Below are positions 1 to 8,000 of a DNA stretch of 64,000 nt, piece by piece. This DNA is from Sphingopyxis terrae subsp. terrae NBRC 15098. GTDB lineage: Bacteria; Pseudomonadota; Alphaproteobacteria; Sphingomonadales; Sphingomonadaceae. The position numbers and the translations under genes are program-made. The stretch covers positions 372,001-436,000 of the forward strand of contig NZ_BCZQ01000003.1 in NCBI RefSeq assembly GCF_001598815.1, given 5' to 3'. Under the pieces are notes generated by a model. That model was given only the letters and a program-made list of their open reading frames with translations, had not been told where the DNA came from and searched no databases. Position 1 is the stretch's first letter. Every line of letters starts with the position of its first letter.

Positions 1-699
1 GCGGCGGATCGCCACGCCCGTCGCGCGGCCGTTTTCGACGATGATTTTTTCGACCAGCGCGCCGGTGCGAATGGCGAAATTGGCGCGCCCGCGCAGCGGT
101 TCGACATAGGCGCGCGCCGCCGACCAACGCTCGCCGCCCTTCTGTGTCACCTGATACAGGCCAAAGCCTTCCTGCTGCGCGCCGTTGAAATCGGGGGTGC
201 GCGGCAATTGCAGCGCCGCCGCGCTCTCGACGAAGCGGCGGCTCGTCACATTGGGCCAGCGCTGGTCCATCACGTTGAGCGGACCGTCGTCACCGTGCCA
301 TTCGTCGGCGCCGCGTTCATTGCCCTCGCTGCGCTTGAAATAGGGCAGCACGTCGGCATAGCTCCAGCCGCTCGCGCCAAGCGCCGCCCATTGGTCGTAA
401 TCGAAAGCGTGCCCGCGAATATAGATCATCGCGTTGATCGCGCTCGATCCACCCAGCCCGCGCCCGCGCGGCTGGTAGCCGGTGCGGCCGTTTAGTCCCT
501 TTTGCGGAACCGTATCATATTGATAATTCGACTTCTTGGGGATGAAGGGCATGAAACCGGGCGTCTTCACCCACATATTGTCGTTCGACCCGCCGGCTTC
601 GATCAGGCAGACACGCCGCGTGCCGTCCTCGGCAAGCCGTCCCGCCGCCGCGCTCCCGGCGCTGCCGCCGCCGATGACGATGATGTCGAACTGATCCAT
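1..699 (-). CDS. GMC family oxidoreductase (choline/alcohol dehydrogenase type), 3' part outside window
   Basis: An FAD-dependent GMC oxidoreductase, the family that oxidises alcohols or choline-like substrates; the substrate cannot be read here. The visible 233 residues open with the Rossmann FAD motif GGGSAGS (about residues 10-16). The GMC signature GRGLGGSSAINAMIYIRG follows near residue 80, then the conserved DYDQWAALGASGWSY stretch. The frame stays open to base 1, so the C-terminal substrate domain with the catalytic His lies outside the window. The start at 699 follows a GAGGGGAG ribosome site. It is probably transcribed from its own promoter in the 97-base gap to the neighbouring hydroxylase gene. 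Confidence 0.9.
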   Translation of the reverse strand, partial: MDQFDIIVIGGGSAGSAAAGRLAEDGTRRVCLIEAGGSNDNMWVKTPGFMPFIPKKSNYQYDTVPQKGLNGRTGYQPRGRGLGGSSAINAMIYIRGHAFDYDQWAALGASGWSYADVLPYFKRSEGNERGADEWHGDDGPLNVMDQRWPNVTSRRFVESAAALQLPRTPDFNGAQQEGFGLYQVTQKGGERWSAARAYVEPLRGRANFAIRTGALVEKIIVENGRATGVAIRR

Positions 700-728
700 A
701 AAGCCGCTCCCCTCGCCACCCGATCGGT

Positions 729-753
729 GGTCAATTGCGACTTACATGAATGT
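729..753 (-). promoter_or_regulatory. Possible promoter and operator of the GMC oxidoreductase gene
   Basis: On the minus strand a TTGACC hexamer (729-734) lies about 30 bases before the GMC oxidoreductase start. Directly upstream of it is a short palindrome ACATTCATGT (744-753), the usual place for a TetR- or GntR-type regulator. There is no clear -10 box and the palindrome is short, so this is only a suggestion. Confidence 0.3.
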
Positions 754-795
754 CATTAGCCCGCGAGGCAAGCGCGTTGTCGCGGCGGGCGAAGA

Positions 796-1722
796 CTATT
801 CCGCAGCCGGCTCCTCGGCGGGGCGGCCGGCCGCCCATCGCTCCTTGATCATCGCACTGGTCATCCGGCTGCCGTCGTGGCTCCAGCCGGGTTCGCGCCA
901 GATATAGGACAGCTTGTGCCGCCACGGCGCGCTCCACACGTCCTTGGCGATCCCGACCCATTCATGGACCGCGGCCCACAAAAGGTTGAAGCTGCCGAGT
1001 TGCTTGACGATGCCATAGCGAACCGGATCGTCGTCGCGTTCGGGAACGAAGCTGCCGAACATCCGATCCCACACGATGAAGACCCCGGCATAGTTGGCGT
1101 CGAGGTAGCGCGGGTTGACGCCGTGGTGAACGCGGTGGTGCGATGGCGTGTTCATCACCGCCTCGAACCAGCGCGGCATCCGCCCGATCGCCTCGGTATG
1201 AATCCAGAACTGGTAGATCAGGTTGAGCCCGCCGCAGAAAAAGACCATCGCGGGTGGAAAGCCGATCAGGAACAGCGGCAGACGGAACAGGAAGGCCAGG
1301 CTGAAAAAGCCGGTCCAGGTCTGCCGCAGCGCGGTCGACAGATTATAATGCTGGCTCGAATGATGGATGACATGGCTCGCCCAGAACCAGCGGACGCGGT
1401 GCGCGCTGCGATGAAAGGCATAATAGGCCAGATCGTCGAGGACGAAGCAGAGGATCCACGCCCACCACCATTGTTTGAGCGCGATGCCGATGTCGAACAG
1501 GTGGAATTGATAGACCCACACCGCCATGCCGACGACCGCCGCGCCGACCGCCGCACCGGCCACTTGACTACCGGTACCAAGCAGGAGCGAGGTCAGCGTG
1601 TCGCGCGTTTCGTACCGGCTCTTGTCGCGGCGCAGCGACACGATCATCTCGGCGATCAGCAACAGGATAAAGGCGGGCACCGCATAGGTTACCGGGTTGG
1701 GAAGATCATCCATGCGCCACAT
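796..1722 (-). CDS. Sterol desaturase / fatty acid hydroxylase superfamily membrane protein
   Basis: An integral-membrane di-iron oxygenase of the fatty acid hydroxylase/sterol desaturase superfamily, expected to hydroxylate or desaturate a lipid or carotenoid-like substrate. The histidine clusters that bind the two irons are visible in order: HRSAH, HHSSQHYN and HRVHHG. Hydrophobic spans surround them, for example residues 10-25, 45-65 and 80-100. The 308-residue length is normal for the family. The start overlaps the end of the 135-residue gene upstream by 17 bases, so the two are probably cotranscribed; an ATG three codons in (1713) is an alternative start. The substrate is unknown. Confidence 0.88.
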   Translation of the reverse strand: MWRMDDLPNPVTYAVPAFILLLIAEMIVSLRRDKSRYETRDTLTSLLLGTGSQVAGAAVGAAVVGMAVWVYQFHLFDIGIALKQWWWAWILCFVLDDLAYYAFHRSAHRVRWFWASHVIHHSSQHYNLSTALRQTWTGFFSLAFLFRLPLFLIGFPPAMVFFCGGLNLIYQFWIHTEAIGRMPRWFEAVMNTPSHHRVHHGVNPRYLDANYAGVFIVWDRMFGSFVPERDDDPVRYGIVKQLGSFNLLWAAVHEWVGIAKDVWSAPWRHKLSYIWREPGWSHDGSRMTSAMIKERWAAGRPAEEPAAE

Positions 1723-2113
1723 CCCGCATCCGCGCCGCCCATACCCCCGCGTCTTTCCCGAGTTGCAGCGTCACCGACCCGAAGGTTCGCTCGGGCATCG
1801 TCAATGTCAGGAAATCCTTGTCGAGCCGTCCAACCACGGCTGCGTCGACCGGCCGCGCTGCGAAATGATTGCCGTGCGCCCGCACCAGCATCATCTGCCC
1901 CGCGGCGTTGCGGACGATCGCGGCAAAGCCCGCGCGGTCGCGCGCGACCTCTATCCCCCCGAACCCCGTCTCGGCCTCGTCGGCAAGGCGGATCGCATGC
2001 GCGGCGTCGGCAATCCGCGGATCGGCGCCCAGGCCCATGCGCTTGACCAGCCAGGCGACGACCAAGACCGCCACCAGCGATCCCGCGAGCTGGATAAGGT
2101 CGCTCACCGTCAT
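1706..2113 (-). CDS. Small membrane-anchored protein of unknown function
   Basis: I do not recognise this 135-residue protein. It begins with one hydrophobic segment (about residues 8-24, LAGSLVAVLVVAWLV) followed by a soluble domain, so it is probably anchored in the inner membrane by its N-terminus. The soluble part has an even mix of charged and hydrophobic residues and no catalytic motif I can name. It lies two bases after the DUF442-type phosphatase gene and overlaps the hydroxylase gene downstream, which suggests a three-gene transcript. Codon use matches its neighbours, so it is very likely a real gene. Confidence 0.75.
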   Translation of the reverse strand: MTVSDLIQLAGSLVAVLVVAWLVKRMGLGADPRIADAAHAIRLADEAETGFGGIEVARDRAGFAAIVRNAAGQMMLVRAHGNHFAARPVDAAVVGRLDKDFLTLTMPERTFGSVTLQLGKDAGVWAARMRDVAHG

Positions 2114-2115
2114 GG

Positions 2116-2544
2116 CTAACCTGCGAGCGCGTCCATCATCGGCCGCAGCGCCGACAGATCATAGCCGCCGTTCGCGGCCGCATCGCACAGCATGTCGATA
2201 TCGTCGCCGGCCCGCGCGCGCGTCAGCGCCCACAAATGCGTTGAGCGCGTACCCGACCGGCAATAGGCGAGCACGGGCCCGGTCGCATCGCCCAGCAACG
2301 TATCGAGCGCGTCGAGCTGCGGATGGCTGAACCCCGAATGGCCGATCGGGATGGCGGCATAGGCCATTCCCTCGGCGGCGCAGGCATGCGCGATGGCATC
2401 GCCCTGCGGCGCGCCCGGGTCCTCTCCGTCGGGGCGGTTGTTGACGATCATCGCAAAGCCTGCCGCCTTCGCCGCGGCGACATCCTCGATGCTGATTTGC
2501 GGCGCGACCGAATAGGTCGGGGTCAAGGCTCGAAAGTCGCTCAT
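2116..2544 (-). CDS. TIGR01244 / DUF442 family phosphatase-like sulfur transferase
   Basis: A 142-residue protein of the DUF442 (TIGR01244) family, which has a dual-specificity-phosphatase fold and is also found fused to beta-lactamase-like or rhodanese domains. The P-loop-like cysteine motif AYCRSGTRS is present near residue 95, and the N-terminal IVNNRPDGEDPG stretch is typical. The family is linked to sulfide or persulfide handling and to phosphatase activity; which applies here cannot be read from sequence. It is the first gene of a compact minus-strand group with the two downstream genes, after a 75-base gap from recQ. Confidence 0.85.
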   Translation of the reverse strand: MSDFRALTPTYSVAPQISIEDVAAAKAAGFAMIVNNRPDGEDPGAPQGDAIAHACAAEGMAYAAIPIGHSGFSHPQLDALDTLLGDATGPVLAYCRSGTRSTHLWALTRARAGDDIDMLCDAAANGGYDLSALRPMMDALAG

Positions 2545-2619
2545 GCCGCGATCTATAAACCTGCGCTGATTGCTGACAAGCGTGAAGGTGCCAACAAGGT
2601 TGCGCGATAGCGATCTTTC

Positions 2620-4395
2620 CTAGAACTGCCGGATCACCTCCAGAAAGGCATCGCCCCATGCCTCCAGCTTCTTGGCGCCGACGCCGGGAATCGACGCAAG
2701 GTCGGCGCGCGAGGCGGGACGCTCGCTCGCCATCGCGCGCAGCACCGCGTCGTGAAAGATCACATAGGGCGGCACGCCCGCCTCGCTCGCAAGGTCGCGC
2801 CGCGTCGCACGCAGCGCATCGAACAGGGGGTCGCCGACCGGGTTTGCCGCCGCACCATCGCCGCGCCCGGCGCGCGACAGGCGGCGGGCAGGCGGCTCGG
2901 CCATCAGCACGGGCACCTCGCCCTTCATCACCGCGCGCCCGGCGGGGCCGAACATCAGCCCGCCATGCTCGGTCGCGGCGAGCGCCTCGCGTGCCATCAG
3001 GCTGCGCACCAGCGGCTTGATCAGCCGCGCATCCTCCCCCTCGACGATGCCGAACACCGACAATTTGTCGTGGCCGCGCGCGGCGATCCGTTCGTCACGC
3101 CGCCCCGTCAGCACCGCCTCGACGTGCCCCGCGCCATAGCTTTGTCCGGTGCGATAGACCGCCGACAAAAGCTTTTGCGCCAACACCGTCGCATCGACCT
3201 GCTTCGGCGGGTCGAGGCAATTGTCGCAATTGCCGCAGCGCGTCGGCGGGTCTTCGCCGAAGTGGCGCAGCAGCAGCGCGCGGCGGCACTCGACCGTCTC
3301 GACCAACGCCGCGAGCGCATTCAACCGGGCGCGCTCGCCTGCCAGCCGGTCCTCGGGCAGATCGCCCAGCCGCATCCGCGCCCGCGCGAAATCTTCGGCG
3401 CCCCACAGCATCAACGCCTCGGCGGGATCGCCGTCGCGCCCCGCGCGCCCGGTCTCCTGATAATAGCTCTCGATCGATTTCGGCAGCCCGGCATGCGCGA
3501 CGAAACGTACGTCGGGCTTGTCGATCCCCATGCCGAAGGCGACCGTCGCGGTGACGATGCCATCTTCGGAGGCGACGAAATCATGCTGCACCCGCGCGCG
3601 CCGTTCGGGGTCGAGCCCGGCATGATAGGCCGCCACGCTGCGCCCGGTGGCGGCGGCGAGCTTCGCAGCCATCCGTTCGGTCCCGTCGCGCGTCGGACAA
3701 TAGACGATCCCGGGCCCCGGATTGGCGGCGATGAATTCGGTAAGCTGTTTTGCCGGCGCCCCGCGCGGCGCGATGCGATAGCGGATGTTCGGCCGGTCGA
3801 ACCCCGCGAGGATCAGCCCTTCGGCGGGGATGCCGAGCTGGACCAATATATCCTCGCGCGTGTGCTTGTCGGCCGTCGCGGTCAGCGCGAGCCGCGGTAC
3901 CGCCGGAAAGGCGTCGAGCAGCGGGCGGAGCAGGCGATAGTCGGGGCGGAAATCATGCCCCCATTCCGAAACGCAATGCGCTTCGTCGATCGCGAACAGC
4001 GCGGGCGCGCGCACCGCCATCAGCGACCGGAACCCCTCGCCCGTCGCCCGTTCGGGCGCAATGTAGAGGAGGTCGAGCTGTCCGTCACGATAGGCCTGGC
4101 GCGTGTCGGCGAAATCGGCATCGACGCTGGTCAGACTGGCGGCGCGAATCCCCGCCGCGCGCGCACCGCGCAGCTGATCATGCATCAGCGCGATCAGCGG
4201 CGATACGACGACGACACAGCCGTCGAGGGCCACGGCGGGAAGCTGGTAGGTCAGCGACTTGCCCGCCCCCGTCGGCATCACCGCCAGCGTATGCGCACCC
4301 GCCATCACCCGCGCAACGACATCGGCCTGCCGCCCGCTAAAGGCGTCGAAACCGAATGTGGATTTGAGCAGGGGGAGAAGAGCGTCGGGGGACAT
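2620..4395 (-). CDS. recQ: ATP-dependent DNA helicase RecQ
   Basis: A 3'-5' DNA helicase acting in recombination repair and replication-fork rescue. In order: helicase motif I MPTGAGKS (residues 40-47), DEAH box near 137, TATAD motif, helicase C domain with the QETGRAGRDG motif, the four-cysteine zinc site (CRRALLLRHFGED then RCGNCDNC, about 370-392), winged helix, and one HRDC domain at the C-terminus (GVGAKKLEAWGDAFLEVI). The 591-residue length is standard. The frame is open to 4497, but the start at 4395 gives the canonical N-terminus; the longer form would run into the preceding ABC exporter gene. Confidence 0.95.
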   Translation of the reverse strand: MSPDALLPLLKSTFGFDAFSGRQADVVARVMAGAHTLAVMPTGAGKSLTYQLPAVALDGCVVVVSPLIALMHDQLRGARAAGIRAASLTSVDADFADTRQAYRDGQLDLLYIAPERATGEGFRSLMAVRAPALFAIDEAHCVSEWGHDFRPDYRLLRPLLDAFPAVPRLALTATADKHTREDILVQLGIPAEGLILAGFDRPNIRYRIAPRGAPAKQLTEFIAANPGPGIVYCPTRDGTERMAAKLAAATGRSVAAYHAGLDPERRARVQHDFVASEDGIVTATVAFGMGIDKPDVRFVAHAGLPKSIESYYQETGRAGRDGDPAEALMLWGAEDFARARMRLGDLPEDRLAGERARLNALAALVETVECRRALLLRHFGEDPPTRCGNCDNCLDPPKQVDATVLAQKLLSAVYRTGQSYGAGHVEAVLTGRRDERIAARGHDKLSVFGIVEGEDARLIKPLVRSLMAREALAATEHGGLMFGPAGRAVMKGEVPVLMAEPPARRLSRAGRGDGAAANPVGDPLFDALRATRRDLASEAGVPPYVIFHDAVLRAMASERPASRADLASIPGVGAKKLEAWGDAFLEVIRQF

Positions 4396-4454
4396 CGCTC
4401 GGGGCGATAGGGGAGTCGAGCCCGCGACGGAACCCCCCTCCACGCGGATGCGGA

Positions 4455-6269
4455 CTAAACCGTGCCCTCTTCCCTCTCCGCCTGCTGACGCGCCCACATG
4501 TCGGCGTAGAGCCCGCGCATCGCCAGCAGTTGGTCGTGGGTGCCCGTTTCGGCGACGCGGCCGCGGTCGAGGACGATGATGCGGTCGGCGCTCGTGACGG
4601 TCGACAGGCGGTGCGCGATCACCAGCGTCGTGCGCCGTTCGGCGATCCGTTCCAGCGTGTCCTGAATCGCCGCCTCGGTCCGGCTGTCGAGTGCGCTCGT
4701 TGCTTCGTCGAGGATCAGGACCGGCGGATTCTTGAGCAGGGTGCGCGCGATCGCGACGCGCTGTTTCTCGCCGCCCGACAGTTTGAGCCCGCGCTCGCCG
4801 ACTTCGGTCTCATAGCCCTGCGGCAGCATCGCAATGAAGCCGTCGATCGCCGCGCCTTTCGCCGCCTCGGCAATCTCTTCGACGCGCGCATCGGCGCGGC
4901 CATAGGCGATATTATATCCGATGCTGTCGTTGAACAGCACCGTATCCTGCGGGACGATCCCGATTGCGGCGCGCAGGCTCTGCTGCGTCACCGCGCGGAT
5001 GTCCTGCCCGTCGATCAGGATGCGGCCGCCCTGCGGATCGTAGAAGCGGAAGAGCAGCCGCGCGATCGTCGATTTGCCCGCGCCCGAAGGGCCGACAATG
5101 GCCAGCGTCTCGCCCGCGCCCACCGCAAAGCTGACGCCGTTCAAAATGGTTCGGTCGGCCTCATAGCCGAAGACGACATCCTCGAACGCCACGGCACCGC
5201 CCGCGACGTGCAGCGCGGGGGCGCCGGGCGCGTCGGTGATCTCGCTTGGCGTGTCGATCAGGCGGAACATCGCCTCCATGTCGATCAGCCCCTGCCGGAT
5301 CGTGCGATAGACCATGCCGAGCATGTCGAGCGGGCGGAAAAGCTGCGCGAGCAACGTGTTGACGAGCACCACGTCGCCGACCGCGAAGATGCCGCGCGAC
5401 CAGCCCCACACCGTATAGCCCATCGCGCCGGCCATGGCGGCATTGGTGATGAAGCTCTGCCCGATATTGAGCCAGGCGAGGCTGTTCTCGCTCTTGACCG
5501 CGGCGCTCGCATATTGACCCGCAACCTCGCGGTAGCGCGCCGTCTCGCGCTCCTCGGCGCCGAAATATTTGACCGTCTCGTAATTGAGCAGGCTGTCGAC
5601 GCTGCGCCCGACGGTCAGCGTGTCGAGGTCGTTCATCCGCATCCTGAGCGCGGTGCGCCAGTCGGTCACCTTGCGCGTGAAGGCGATGTAGACGACGACC
5701 ATCAGCGCGGTCGCCGCGGCCAGACCGAGGCTGAATTTGGTCCAGAAGATGACGATGACCGCGGTCAGTTCGATGATCGTCGGCGCGATATTGAACAACA
5801 GGAAATAGAGCATGGTGTCGATGCTCTTGGTTCCGCGCTCGATCACCTTGGTCACCTCGCCCGTCCGCCGCGCGAGGTGAAAACGCAGCGATAAGGCATG
5901 CAGGTGGGTGAAGGTGGCGATCGCGAGTTCGCGCGTCGCATCCTGTCCGACGCGTTCGAAAACGACATTGCGCAGATTGTCGAACAGCACCCCGGCAAAG
6001 CGCGCACCGGCATAGGCGACCACCAACCCGATGGTCAGCGCGACGCCTTCCTGCATCCCCGGCGCCATGCGGTTGATCGCCGCGCCATAGACGAAGCCCA
6101 TCGACAGCTGCACCGCCTTCGACGCCAGCACCAGCAGCCCGGCCCCGATAATGCGCAACTTGTGCTCGCGATGCCCCGCCGGCCACAGATAGGGCAGGAA
6201 GCGCCGCAGCGTCGCCAGAATCGGCGGCTCGCTGCGCGGGCTGGCGGAAGAAGCGGTGTCAGGCGGCAT
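4455..6269 (-). CDS. Atm1/HMT1-type ABC exporter (fused permease and ATPase)
   Basis: A 604-residue half-transporter of the ABCB7/Atm1 family, which in alphaproteobacteria exports glutathione-bound metals or glutathione persulfide. Residues 1-340 hold six membrane spans; the strip LNYETVKYFGAEERE in the cytoplasmic loop is diagnostic of the Atm1 branch. The nucleotide-binding domain shows Walker A GPSGAGKST (about 391), signature LSGGEKQR (about 495), Walker B/D-loop LILDEATSALD (about 520) and the H-loop IAHRLSTV. It would work as a homodimer in the inner membrane. The gene stops 60 bases before recQ, in the same orientation. The metal-export role is inferred from the family. Confidence 0.9.
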   Translation of the reverse strand: MPPDTASSASPRSEPPILATLRRFLPYLWPAGHREHKLRIIGAGLLVLASKAVQLSMGFVYGAAINRMAPGMQEGVALTIGLVVAYAGARFAGVLFDNLRNVVFERVGQDATRELAIATFTHLHALSLRFHLARRTGEVTKVIERGTKSIDTMLYFLLFNIAPTIIELTAVIVIFWTKFSLGLAAATALMVVVYIAFTRKVTDWRTALRMRMNDLDTLTVGRSVDSLLNYETVKYFGAEERETARYREVAGQYASAAVKSENSLAWLNIGQSFITNAAMAGAMGYTVWGWSRGIFAVGDVVLVNTLLAQLFRPLDMLGMVYRTIRQGLIDMEAMFRLIDTPSEITDAPGAPALHVAGGAVAFEDVVFGYEADRTILNGVSFAVGAGETLAIVGPSGAGKSTIARLLFRFYDPQGGRILIDGQDIRAVTQQSLRAAIGIVPQDTVLFNDSIGYNIAYGRADARVEEIAEAAKGAAIDGFIAMLPQGYETEVGERGLKLSGGEKQRVAIARTLLKNPPVLILDEATSALDSRTEAAIQDTLERIAERRTTLVIAHRLSTVTSADRIIVLDRGRVAETGTHDQLLAMRGLYADMWARQQAEREEGTV

Positions 6270-6367
6270 GAGCGCTCCATGTAGGGCGCCGGTCCCGCTT
6301 CGCCAAGCTTGGGCGAAGACAATGCTCCCTTTTCCGTGAAAAGCGCGTGATCCCGGTCCGCCGCCGC

Positions 6368-6401
6368 CCGATCATCAGAATCGGGCGACAGGGCACCCTG
6401 T
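6368..6401 (-). terminator. Hairpins after the PHA depolymerase gene
   Basis: Directly after the phaZ stop on the minus strand are two small stems: GACAGGG/CCCTGTC next to the stop codon, and GCCCGAT/ATCGGGC at 6368-6388. No T-run follows, so if they end transcription it is probably with Rho; they may only protect the mRNA 3' end. Confidence 0.4.
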
Positions 6402-7621
6402 CAGCCGCCGTTGGCGCGGATCCATTTTTCGACGACCGGCGCAATCTCTTCGCGCCACTTGCGCCCGTTGAAAATGCCGTAGTGGCCGACACCCTTCGCC
6501 ATCAGATATTTCTTCTTGGCGGCCGGCAGTTCGGTGGCGAGGGTCAGCGCCGCCTTGGTCTGGCCGATCCCCGAAATATCGTCGCGCTCGCCTTCGATCG
6601 CGAGCAGCGCGATGTCGTCAATCTTGCCAAGGTCGACGATCTTCCCCCGATGCTCGAATTCGCGCTTGGGCAACAGGTGGCGCTGGAAAACCGCATCGAC
6701 CGTCTGGAGATAGAATTCGGCGGTCATGTCGCAGACGGCGCGATATTCGTCATAGAATTCCTTGGTCTTGTCCGCACTCTCGCCATCACCATCGACCAGA
6801 TGCTTGAACATTTCCCAATGGCTCATCATGTGATTGCCGAGGTTCATCGACATGAAACCGGCGAGCTGCAGGAAGCCGGGATAGACGCGGCGCCCGGCGC
6901 CCGGATACCAAGCCGGAACCGTTGCGATCACATTTTCCTGGAACCATGCATAAGGCCGCGTCGTCGCGTGCTGGTTGACAGCGGTGGGCGCCTTGCGCGT
7001 GTCGATCGGTCCGCCCATCATCGTCAGCGTGCGCGGGCGGCACTTGTGCTTGTCGGCCGCCATGACGGCTGCGGCGGCGAGGCTCGGAACCGAAGGCTGG
7101 CACACCGCAAGCATATGCGCGCCCGGCCCGATATGCTCGAGCCAGCCGATCAGATAGTCGATATAATCATCGAGATCGAATTTGCCTGCTTCGAGCGGGA
7201 CATTGCGGGCATCGCGCCAGTCGGTGATCCACACATCATGGTCGGGGATCATCCGCTCGACCGTGCCACGCAGCAGCGTCGCATAATGACCCGACATCGG
7301 CGCGACGATCAGCAGCTTGGGCTTGCCGGCGCTTGCCGTGTGCCGGAAATGCTTGAGCTGGCCGAAAGGCTTGCGCGCCTCGATCGCTTCACCGACGCGC
7401 AGCGTCTCGCCATCGACGACCGTCTCGTACAGTTCGAACCCCGGTTTGCCGCGCGGCGCCGAGGCGTGCGCAAAGACCTCGAGCGCCGAGGCGAACATCG
7501 GGCTCGCGCTGAAATAGCCGAGCGGATTGGCGGGATGCTGGATGACCTGCGCGCCCGCGGTCGCCAATGCGCTCGCGCCCGCGAGCCAGCTCCGCTGCAT
7601 GTCAAAAGCGTGGTACAGCAT
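6401..7621 (-). CDS. phaZ: Intracellular polyhydroxyalkanoate depolymerase
   Basis: Degrades stored poly-3-hydroxybutyrate granules in the cytoplasm. The 406-residue protein matches the PhaZa1 type throughout, beginning MLYHAFDMQRSWL. The catalytic nucleophile in this family is a cysteine; it sits in the strip AVCQPSVP (Cys 174). The C-terminal depolymerase domain carries the general-base region GVGHYGIFNGRKWR. Length and motifs are complete, so the enzyme is probably active. It stands alone, transcribed away from the gap at 7622-8000, with paired hairpins after its stop. Confidence 0.93.
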   Translation of the reverse strand: MLYHAFDMQRSWLAGASALATAGAQVIQHPANPLGYFSASPMFASALEVFAHASAPRGKPGFELYETVVDGETLRVGEAIEARKPFGQLKHFRHTASAGKPKLLIVAPMSGHYATLLRGTVERMIPDHDVWITDWRDARNVPLEAGKFDLDDYIDYLIGWLEHIGPGAHMLAVCQPSVPSLAAAAVMAADKHKCRPRTLTMMGGPIDTRKAPTAVNQHATTRPYAWFQENVIATVPAWYPGAGRRVYPGFLQLAGFMSMNLGNHMMSHWEMFKHLVDGDGESADKTKEFYDEYRAVCDMTAEFYLQTVDAVFQRHLLPKREFEHRGKIVDLGKIDDIALLAIEGERDDISGIGQTKAALTLATELPAAKKKYLMAKGVGHYGIFNGRKWREEIAPVVEKWIRANGG

Positions 7622-7731
7622 AATCTGAATTCCTTGCGTCCGGTCGGGCGCTCTTCCGGCATCCCTGTTGGTCCACAGTCTAGGGCAACATCGTCATTGT
7701 GCAATGCATCAAAATCATTGCGCGGCGCTTG

Positions 7732-7875
7732 ATGGATAATATTCCGGGACAGCGGCGGCCTCGGCCTGTTCCAGCGCCTCCGCCACCGCGGCTTCATCGC
7801 TTCGCGCGGCGGCAGCCCTATCGCATCACGCGCGCGGGCCTGCGTGCGGTGCGGGCGCAGCGCGACAACCGCTGA
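7732..7875 (+). CDS. Possible small Arg/Pro-rich protein, 47 residues
   Basis: An open frame of 47 codons runs from ATG 7732 to TGA 7873-7875 in the otherwise empty 379-base gap before the MsbA-like gene. The product would be strongly basic, starting MDNIPGQRRPRPVPAPPPPR and ending with a second Arg-rich half. Six bases after the stop is a GC-rich hairpin with a short T tail, which suggests that a transcript ends here. No Shine-Dalgarno sequence is visible, so the transcript could instead be a noncoding RNA. I do not recognise the protein. Confidence 0.42.
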   Translation: MDNIPGQRRPRPVPAPPPPRLHRFARRQPYRITRAGLRAVRAQRDNR

Positions 7876-7881
7876 GCCGAA

Positions 7882-7914
7882 GGGAGCGCGGGCGATCCGG
7901 TCCCGCGCTCCCTT
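7882..7914 (+). terminator. Intrinsic terminator-like hairpin
   Basis: A perfect 11-bp stem (GGGAGCGCGGG at 7882-7892 with CCCGCGCTCCC at 7902-7912) with a 9-base loop is followed by TTTA. The position, just after the small frame ending at 7875, suggests it ends a plus-strand transcript begun in the 7622-7730 region. Confidence 0.6.
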
Positions 7915-8000
7915 TACGCAGCCTGGCTTCATGGTCCTTGAAGCAGATCGCCATTCTGCATCGTTGAGCGGCACCGGCGCGGCTGCTAGGGCGATGACCA

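Noticed and set aside
4396-4497. Longer N-terminus for RecQ
   Set aside because: The extra 34 residues are Gly/Arg-rich, would overlap the exporter gene and are not part of the RecQ family N-terminus.
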